NCBI GenBank assembly: GCA_946480555.1
Contig: CAMLLE010000036.1
Coordinates: 1-11,814 of the forward strand
Direction: 5' to 3'
DNA length: 11,814 bases
Source: an uncultured Verrucomicrobia subdivision 3 bacterium
GTDB taxonomy: Bacteria; Verrucomicrobiota; Verrucomicrobiae; Limisphaerales; CAMLLE01
Below the pieces are notes generated by a model. The model was not told the DNA's origin. It saw nothing but the letters and a program-made list of their open reading frames with translations, and did no database searches. This document shows, piece after piece, positions 1 to 4,927 of this stretch. A program made the position numbers and the translations under genes. How positions within the stretch are numbered: position 1 is the first letter of the stretch; each line of letters begins with the position of its first letter.

Positions 1-2
1 AT

Positions 3-1055
3 CTTCACAAGTCACCTCTCTATTCCGGCGCTATCGAGGGTGTGGGACCGCGCTACTGTCCCTCGATCGAAGACAAGATCGTCAAATTCCCAGAAAAGGA
101 GCGGCAGCAGATCTTCCTGGAGCCGGAGGGAATCGCCACTGACGAGATTTACGTGAACGGATTTTCGACCTCTCTACCGTTCGAGGTGCAAATCCAGATG
201 GTCCGCTCGATCATCGGCTGTGAGCACGCAGAAATCATGCGCCCCGCCTACGCGGTGGAATATGATTTTGTGTTTCCGACACAGCTTGATCCCTCGTTGG
301 AAACCAAAGCTTGCCGCAACCTTTTTCTAGCCGGACAGATCAATGGAACATCGGGCTACGAAGAAGCTGGCGCTCAAGGCCTGATGGCCGGGATCAATGC
401 GGCACGGCGGGTGCAAGGGCTGGAATCTATCGTTCTGCGACGGGACCAAGCTTACATCGGCGTACTCATCGACGACTTGGTCACCAAGGGAACGATCGAG
501 CCATACCGCATGTTCACCTCGCGGGCTGAATATCGGCTCCTGCTTCGCCAGGACAATGCAGATGCTCGACTTTCGGCCCTTGGATACGAAATTGGCCTCC
601 TGCCGCTCCGGAACTTCACCAAGTTCGAAGAGAAGCAGCGCGCTGTCGCTTCCGAGCTGGATCGTCTTCACAAAACCCGCGTAGGTTCGGACACGCTGGC
701 TCAGCTCTTGAAGCGCCCGGAAGTGTCGTATCAGAACTTGCCGAGCCGGGATGAATCGTTGCCGGAGGAGGTGGGGCTCCAAGTCGAAATCGGGATCAAA
801 TACTCTGGCTACATTGATCGGCAAGAGCAGGAAATAGAGAAGTTGAAATCCTTCGAAGAGAAGCAGATTCCCCCCTCCTTGGATTACATGCAGATTCCGA
901 GCTTGCGGATGGAAGCTCGACAGAAACTTTCCAAAATCCGGCCGACAACATTAGGGCAAGCGGCACGGATCTCGGGGGTTTCACCGGCGGATGTCAGCAT
1001 TTTGATGGTGTGGATGAAGCGCTCAAGCGCAACGGCAGACAGTTGCAACAAGTGA
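3..1055 (+). CDS. mnmG: tRNA uridine-5-carboxymethylaminomethyl modification enzyme MnmG (GidA), C-terminal part
   Basis: The gene is cut by the left window edge. The frame is open from base 3 (LHKSPLYSGAIEGVGPRYCP), so the GTG at 42 is an internal Val codon and not a start. MnmG is an FAD protein that, with the GTPase MnmE, adds the carboxymethylaminomethyl group to wobble uridine 34 of certain tRNAs in the cytoplasm. Family signatures seen here are GPRYCPSIEDKIVKF, the late FAD-contact stretch GYEEAGAQGLMAGINAA, and GTIEPYRMFTSRAEYRLLLR. They are followed by the helical C-terminal domain (EIGIKYSGYIDRQEQEIEKL, then LSKIRPTTLGQAARISGVSP), which in the family binds MnmE and tRNA. The C-terminus looks intact with a short polar tail (SSATADSCNK) and a TGA stop. 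rsmG (gidB), which often follows mnmG in bacteria, is not present downstream. Identification is secure; only the N-terminal FAD-binding portion is missing, because of the window. Confidence 0.97.
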   Translation, partial: LHKSPLYSGAIEGVGPRYCPSIEDKIVKFPEKERQQIFLEPEGIATDEIYVNGFSTSLPFEVQIQMVRSIIGCEHAEIMRPAYAVEYDFVFPTQLDPSLETKACRNLFLAGQINGTSGYEEAGAQGLMAGINAARRVQGLESIVLRRDQAYIGVLIDDLVTKGTIEPYRMFTSRAEYRLLLRQDNADARLSALGYEIGLLPLRNFTKFEEKQRAVASELDRLHKTRVGSDTLAQLLKRPEVSYQNLPSRDESLPEEVGLQVEIGIKYSGYIDRQEQEIEKLKSFEEKQIPPSLDYMQIPSLRMEARQKLSKIRPTTLGQAARISGVSPADVSILMVWMKRSSATADSCNK

Positions 1056-1271
1056 TCGTATATGATTGTATCTAAATGCCTTCAAACGTTTTACAACTAT
1101 TGATGACTCTTTAAACGCAGCGCGCGGCTACCGGAAGAGGCGTTGAGCGCGGAGTCCACGACTGCATCCACATGTTGATGACGCCGGGCCGGGATCGTGA
1201 GGAAGTTCCAGAGTGAAAGCTCAAACAGTCGCTCCAGAATCAGTTGGCGATGAGTCCTTCTCTGCGCAACT
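1056..1271. other. Intergenic region with no recognisable gene
   Basis: This is 216 bp between the mnmG stop and the 3' end of the converging hypothetical gene. The first 60 bases are AT-rich and the rest is GC-rich. I see no convincing hairpin with a T-run, no tRNA-like cloverleaf and no coding frame with family resemblance. It could be 3' untranslated sequence or a decayed gene, but nothing in it decides this. Confidence 0.5.
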
Positions 1272-1778
1272 TCAATAACCCATCCGGCTCAATTCGGTTT
1301 CGAGAGCCATTTGGAATTCCTGCAGATCGCGTTGCGAAGGGCGATAGCCAGGAGTTTGCGCGGCCAGTCCCAAGCGTCCATTCGGATCAAAATACCAATC
1401 CGCCTTTTGGCTGTCGCTGAACGTAACCTTGCCGCTGACCATCGCGCCGGGCCGGGTGACTTTATCCACGCTGACAGTAACGCCGCCTGGGGCAGGCGCT
1501 GGTTCCGGATTCAAGCCCAGCGGCTTGGGTGCGTCCGCGGTTGGAGTTGCTGTGGATGTCGCTGAAGGAGCTGGCGACGTCAACTTGCTCTCCGGCTGCT
1601 TCGGCGGTTCTGGATCCTTCGGCATCACTTTCAAATCATCGACCAGGAAGCGCACTTCCATGTAAGTCAACCGCGCGCCGAACTCCGCGCCAATGCGATT
1701 CTGAATTTCCGAAAGTTTTGCACCTTCCTGAATCCAAGTGGCCACGCGTTTTCGTTGCTCGTCGTTCAATGCGTTCAT
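1272..1778 (-). CDS. Conserved hypothetical protein, helical N-terminal domain plus Pro/Ala/Thr linker plus beta-rich C-terminal domain
   Basis: The product has 168 residues and an unknown function. Residues 1-52 read like a compact helical, possibly helix-turn-helix-like unit (ALNDEQRKRVATWIQEG, then KLSEIQNRIGAEFG and LTYMEVRFLVDDL). Residues 53-99 form a low-complexity linker rich in Pro, Ala, Thr and Ser. Residues 100-168 look beta-rich then helical (VTVSVDKVTRPGAMVSGKVTF, ADWYFDPNGRLGLA, then DLQEFQMALETELSRMGY). There is no signal peptide or membrane segment. The frame stays open upstream to a TTG at 1913, but those residues are Arg-rich and without domain character, so the ATG at 1778 is preferred; its Shine-Dalgarno is weak. 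I recall similar 'EG..LSEIQ....EFG..LTYMEVRFL.DDL' proteins from Verrucomicrobiota, from memory and unchecked. The gene stands alone, divergent from the glycosyltransferase operon. Real gene: likely. Function: not known. Confidence 0.8.
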   Translation of the reverse strand: MNALNDEQRKRVATWIQEGAKLSEIQNRIGAEFGARLTYMEVRFLVDDLKVMPKDPEPPKQPESKLTSPAPSATSTATPTADAPKPLGLNPEPAPAPGGVTVSVDKVTRPGAMVSGKVTFSDSQKADWYFDPNGRLGLAAQTPGYRPSQRDLQEFQMALETELSRMGY

Positions 1779-1869
1779 AAAGCGATTCCGAAATTTTTCA
1801 TTCCCGCTGCGCTGTCGCAACTGCGAATTGGAGCCAACATCAAGCGCACAACCGGCGGGCGGCCCGCGC

Positions 1870-1898
1870 ATTCTGCGTGCGAAAAACCGCAGTGACAA
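1870..1898 (-). promoter_or_regulatory. Possible sigma-70-type promoter for the minus-strand hypothetical gene
   Basis: Read on the minus strand, TTGTCA (1893-1898) matches the -35 consensus at 5 of 6 bases. It is followed after exactly 17 bases by CAGAAT (1870-1875), which matches TATAAT at 4 of 6. A transcript starting near 1862 would have a leader of about 85 nt before the ATG at 1778. Such matches occur by chance, and promoter rules in this lineage are not certain. Confidence 0.3.
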
Positions 1899-1962
1899 GG
1901 GCGTTTGCGGCAATCACCCCATTGAGATAAGCCGCGTTTGAAAGTCTTGTTAGCATGAGCTT

Positions 1963-1974
1963 TTCCCATGGGAA
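1963..1974. promoter_or_regulatory. Perfect 12-bp palindrome in the divergent intergenic region, possible operator
   Basis: TTCCCATGGGAA is its own reverse complement. It lies 49 bp before the glycosyltransferase start and about 185 bp before the start of the divergent gene. Dimeric regulators often bind such sites, but no regulator is encoded nearby and only one copy was noticed, so the role is speculative. Confidence 0.2.
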
Positions 1975-2022
1975 GACGCTATGGAGCGAGTCTCCGCAAA
2001 CTAACGAAACGGAACAAAAAAT

Positions 2023-3318
2023 ATGTCTTACGCGCCGACCGGAACCGAATTCAAGAACTCGACCGAACTCTCCACCAGAACGCGATCTTCCTTCCACAGT
2101 TCAAACCACGAAAATCAATTTGCATCCAGGCGAACATCACCTCGTCCGCCTGCTCCACGCGATAGTAATCGCACGGATCCCATCATTGTTCATTGTCACC
2201 TTTGTTGGGATTGGGTGTGGCAGCGCCCGCAACAATTTCTCTCCCGCCTGAGTCAGCGGCATCGGATCCTATTTGTGGAAACCATCGGACCCGATCCTCA
2301 GCTGGCAGCGCCGCTCGCACGGTTTCACACGCCCGATGGTTTCCCCAACCTCACCGTGCTTCGCCTCCAATTTCCAACGTGGCGCTGGAGCAATGGCGCC
2401 TACGTGGACCAGGCCCGCCGGGAACTTGTGCAGGAATTCCTAGCCGGTCCGGGAGCGGGGAAGTTCGAGAACGCGGTGCAATGGTTCTACGATCCGATGG
2501 CCGTGCCGGCGTTTCTGGGGCGGATGAATGAGATCCTTACCGTTTACGATTGCATGGATGAACTCTCGCAGTTTCGCTGCGCGCCTCCAGAAATTCGTTC
2601 GCGCGAAGCAAAACTCCTCGCGGCTGCCGATGTCGTTTTCACCGGCGGCCGCAAGCTCTACGAATCCAAAAAGCTTTCGAACGCCAACTGCCACTTCTAC
2701 GGCTGCGGTGTCGAAGTGGAGCATTTCGCGAAAGCCCGACTCTCGGAAACCCGCGTCCCGGACGATCTGGCCAAACTGCCGAAACCCGTGCTGGGCTATT
2801 TTGGGGTCGTGGATGAACGGATGGATTACGAGCTCGTCGCCAAGCTGGCCGATGCGAATCCAAACTGGACAGTGGCAATCGTTGGTCCGGTGATGAAGGT
2901 CGATCCGAAGACGTTGCCGCGGCGAGCAAATCTTCACTGGCTCGGTCAGCGTGGTTACGCGGATCTGCCAGCCTTCTGCAAAGGCTTCGATCTTTGCCTG
3001 ATGCCATTCGCGTTGAACGAATCCACCGAGTTCATCAATCCCACCAAGTCACTTGAATACATGGCAGCGGGACGGCAGATCGTGAGCACGGCGGTTCCCG
3101 ATGTGATCAGCAACTTCAGCTCCGTCGTTAAGGTCGGTTACAGCCACGACGCGTTCATCGAACTTTGTCGCAAGGCGATTGCGGAACCGGATTCCGCGGC
3201 AATTCATCGCGGGCTCGACATGGCCGCGCAGAACACTTGGGAATCGATCGTCGCGAAATTGGAAAACCATGTTGAAACAGCGCTTCAATCGAAGTGCGCA
3301 ACGGGAATCTCCGCATGA
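2023..3318 (+). CDS. Glycosyltransferase, GT-B fold, family 1/GT4-like (TuaH-like)
   Basis: The product has 431 residues and is likely a sugar-nucleotide-dependent transferase acting on a surface polysaccharide or glycoconjugate on the cytoplasmic side. The catalytic region begins near residue 53. The N-terminal lobe has the signature WDWVWQRPQQFLSRLSQRH (62-80), typical of TuaH-like transferases, and YDCMDELSQF (175-184). The C-terminal lobe starts at VLGYFGVVDERMDYEL (256-271), continues through WTVAIVGPV and ANLHWLGQR, and ends in the donor-binding stretch INPTKSLEYMAAGRQIV (338-354). In that stretch Glu345 is a candidate for the family's conserved nucleotide-sugar-contacting Glu. Residues 1-50 are an unusual Ser/Thr/Arg/Pro-rich extension, but no other start codon lies in frame before the domain, so the ATG at 2023 (GGAA about 10 bases upstream) is kept. 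The stop overlaps the glf start by four bases, so the two genes are probably translationally coupled. Galactofuranose is a plausible donor sugar from that neighbour, but not shown by the sequence. Confidence 0.88.
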   Translation: MSYAPTGTEFKNSTELSTRTRSSFHSSNHENQFASRRTSPRPPAPRDSNRTDPIIVHCHLCWDWVWQRPQQFLSRLSQRHRILFVETIGPDPQLAAPLARFHTPDGFPNLTVLRLQFPTWRWSNGAYVDQARRELVQEFLAGPGAGKFENAVQWFYDPMAVPAFLGRMNEILTVYDCMDELSQFRCAPPEIRSREAKLLAAADVVFTGGRKLYESKKLSNANCHFYGCGVEVEHFAKARLSETRVPDDLAKLPKPVLGYFGVVDERMDYELVAKLADANPNWTVAIVGPVMKVDPKTLPRRANLHWLGQRGYADLPAFCKGFDLCLMPFALNESTEFINPTKSLEYMAAGRQIVSTAVPDVISNFSSVVKVGYSHDAFIELCRKAIAEPDSAAIHRGLDMAAQNTWESIVAKLENHVETALQSKCATGISA

Positions 3319-4574
3319 ATGAGAATGGCTTCTCCAACGGCAGGCGTCATCGCCGTGACGCTTTCGATTACCTCATTGTCGGCGCAGGCTACTCCGGCAG
3401 CGTGCTGGCGGAACGGCTTGCGCGCGGCTCAGGCAAGAAGGTTTTGCTCGTCGATCGGCGTCCGCACATTGCTGGCAATGCTTACGACTGCTACGACGAT
3501 TCCGGAATCCTGATTCACAAATACGGCCCGCACATCTTCCACACGAACTCGAAGGAAGTTTTCGATTATCTCTCGCGCTTCACGCATTGGCGCCAATACC
3601 AGCACAAGGTGCTCGCGCATGTGGACGGCCAGCTGGTGCCGATTCCGATCAATCTGGACACCATCAACACCCTCTACGGTCTGAATCTGAATTCATTTCA
3701 GATGGAGCAGTTCCTCGCTGAAAGGGCCGACAAACTTGAGTCGATCCGCACTTCCGAAGATGTCGTCGTCAGCAAAGTAGGCCGCGAACTCTACGAGAAG
3801 TTCTTCCGCGGTTACACCCGCAAGCAGTGGGGGCTCGATCCGTCCGAGCTGGACGCGCAAGTCACGGCCCGGGTGCCGACGCGCACGAACCGCGACGACC
3901 GCTACTTCACAGACACCTATCAGGCGATGCCGAAATTCGGTTTCACGCGGATGTTCGAGAACATGCTCGACCATCCGAACATCCACCTGCTGCTCAACGC
4001 GGATTATCGCGATGTGAAGAACTTCATTCCGCATCGCGAATTGATCTACACGGGGCCGGTGGATGAGTTCTTTGATTATCGTTTCGGCAAACTCCCGTAT
4101 CGCTGCCTCGAGTTCAAACACGAGACGTTGAATCAACGCCAGTTCCAGCCCGTGGCCGTGGTGAATTATCCGAACGATAATGCGTTCACTCGCATCACTG
4201 AATTCAAACATCTCACCGGCCAGGAAAACGAGAAGACCAGCATTGTGTATGAGTATCCGTGCGCGGAGGGCGATCCCTATTATCCGATCCCGCGCCAGGA
4301 GAACACCGAGATCTACAAGCAATACCAACGGCTCGCCGAATCTTCCGGAGTTCATTTTGCCGGCCGCCTCGCTACGTATCGTTACTACAACATGGACCAG
4401 GTGGTGGCACAGGCGCTGACCATCTACGCTCGCCTGTTGAACGTGACCCGCACGGAAGCGGCCAATCTGCATCAGGAACCGCAGCTGACCACGGTGACAT
4501 TCCCGCGCTTGGTGAAACCCCGGCAGACAGTCGGTTCCCGGCGCAAAGCCGCCGCAGTCGGCAGCGAGACTTGA
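3315..4574 (+). CDS. glf: UDP-galactopyranose mutase
   Basis: This 419-residue cytoplasmic flavoenzyme converts UDP-galactopyranose to UDP-galactofuranose, the donor for galactofuranose-containing glycans. Visible signatures are the Rossmann FAD motif YLIVGAGYSGSVLAERLA (19-36, GAGYSG at 23-28), HIAGNAYD (51-58), KYGPHIFHTNSKEVFDYL (69-86), FFRGYTRKQWGLDPSELD (163-180), YTGPVDEFFDYRFGKLPYR (245-263), VVNYPNDNAFTRITEFKHL (282-300), YYPIPRQEN (322-330) and the C-terminal FAD contact FAGRLATYRYYNMDQVV (348-364). Bacterial mutases are usually about 370-390 residues; the surplus is a polar N-terminus of about 15 residues and a basic C-terminal tail of about 30. The ATG at 3315 is chosen because it forms an ATGA overlap with the upstream stop and has GGGA 11 bases before it. 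The GTG at 3294 would add seven residues and is less likely. The domain is complete with no missing motif that I can see. Confidence 0.96.
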   Translation: MNENGFSNGRRHRRDAFDYLIVGAGYSGSVLAERLARGSGKKVLLVDRRPHIAGNAYDCYDDSGILIHKYGPHIFHTNSKEVFDYLSRFTHWRQYQHKVLAHVDGQLVPIPINLDTINTLYGLNLNSFQMEQFLAERADKLESIRTSEDVVVSKVGRELYEKFFRGYTRKQWGLDPSELDAQVTARVPTRTNRDDRYFTDTYQAMPKFGFTRMFENMLDHPNIHLLLNADYRDVKNFIPHRELIYTGPVDEFFDYRFGKLPYRCLEFKHETLNQRQFQPVAVVNYPNDNAFTRITEFKHLTGQENEKTSIVYEYPCAEGDPYYPIPRQENTEIYKQYQRLAESSGVHFAGRLATYRYYNMDQVVAQALTIYARLLNVTRTEAANLHQEPQLTTVTFPRLVKPRQTVGSRRKAAAVGSET

Positions 4575-4587
4575 GGCGAAAGCATCA

Positions 4588-4724
4588 GCCACGGATAAAC
4601 ACAGATGAACACCGATTGAAAGGCGCCATGAGCTTGCCACGGATGCGCAGAGGTGCCGATGCGGCTTAATGGACGATGCCCGAATGACCTTTCTGATTAT
4701 CCGTGTGAATTTGTGTCCATTGGT
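4588..4724. repeat. Decayed interspersed intergenic repeat with imperfect terminal inverted repeats
   Basis: The left arm 4599-4616 (ACACAGATGAACACCGAT) and the reverse complement of 4699-4716 (ACACAAATTCACACGGAT) match at 14 of 18 bases. Similarity extends outward to CCA near 4589-4591 on the left and TGG near 4721-4723 on the right. A second partial unit sits inside: GCCACGGAT occurs exactly at 4588-4596 and again at 4636-4644, each followed by a related A/G/C-rich tail. The wording resembles the 'CCACGGATgaACACgGATgaACACgGAT' repeats I remember as abundant between genes in environmental bacterial genomes, where they often give rise to spurious ORFs. No transposase is present. This is best read as a non-coding dispersed element, folded or nested, now degraded. 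Confidence 0.65.
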
Positions 4725-4825
4725 TAACAAACAATTCCAGTGTCTCTGCCGGGCACAGGATGGGTTCAACTGGCACGAATCGCCGCGACTCAGGAATCAA
4801 AAACGGATCGCAATTGCGGTGCCTT

Positions 4826-4884
4826 CATTCACGAATGTGGCATCCGTCGCGCGTTTAGTTTGTTGAGATCGTGTTCATTCGTGG
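4826..4884. repeat. Short inverted repeat, probable fragment of a second interspersed repeat family
   Basis: CACGAATG (4830-4837) and CATTCGTG (4876-4883) are perfect 8-bp inverted repeats, and the first lies inside the near-palindrome CATTCACGAATG (4826-4837). The stretch CGTGTTCATTCGTGG (4870-4884) resembles the 'CGTGTCCATTCGTGG' wording of another repeat seen between genes in many environmental genomes (from memory). It ends about 45 bp before the GH2 start and could fold in the leader of that mRNA. Confidence 0.4.
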
Positions 4885-4916
4885 CGCAGTTGAACGAGCG
4901 GAATGAAGCGCCAGTT

Positions 4917-4922
4917 GAGGGA
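4917..4922 (+). promoter_or_regulatory. Ribosome binding site of the GH2 gene
   Basis: GAGGGA lies five bases before the ATG at 4928. It is the clearest Shine-Dalgarno in the plus-strand cluster and fixes the start of the hydrolase at MPTQFLYPRPEYPRP, which is also where the family's N-terminal domain begins. Confidence 0.7.
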
Positions 4923-4927
4923 ACAGC

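Larger units (their letters stand above)
4575..4927. other. Repeat-filled intergenic region between glf and the GH2 gene
   Basis: This 353-bp gap has no supportable gene. It holds the composite repeat at 4588-4724, then unassigned sequence, then a second repeat-like patch at 4826-4884. The open frames crossing it in several directions translate the repeat wording and show no domain. No T-run terminator was seen after glf and no clear promoter ahead of the hydrolase, so it is not clear whether transcription runs through from glf. Confidence 0.6.

Noticed and set aside
1775..1969. Small minus-strand frame upstream of the hypothetical gene
   Set aside because: It overlaps the hypothetical gene start in another frame, is Cys/Arg-rich without structure, and has no ribosome binding site seen.
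3693..4769. Long minus-strand open frame (358 codons) across glf and the repeat region
   Set aside because: It is antisense to glf, whose protein carries every family motif. The translation shows no domain, and its first part is read from the interspersed repeat.
4669..4866. Small plus-strand frame between glf and GH2
   Set aside because: Its residues come from the interspersed repeat wording (IIRVNLCPLVN), a known source of spurious proteins in repeat-rich genomes.
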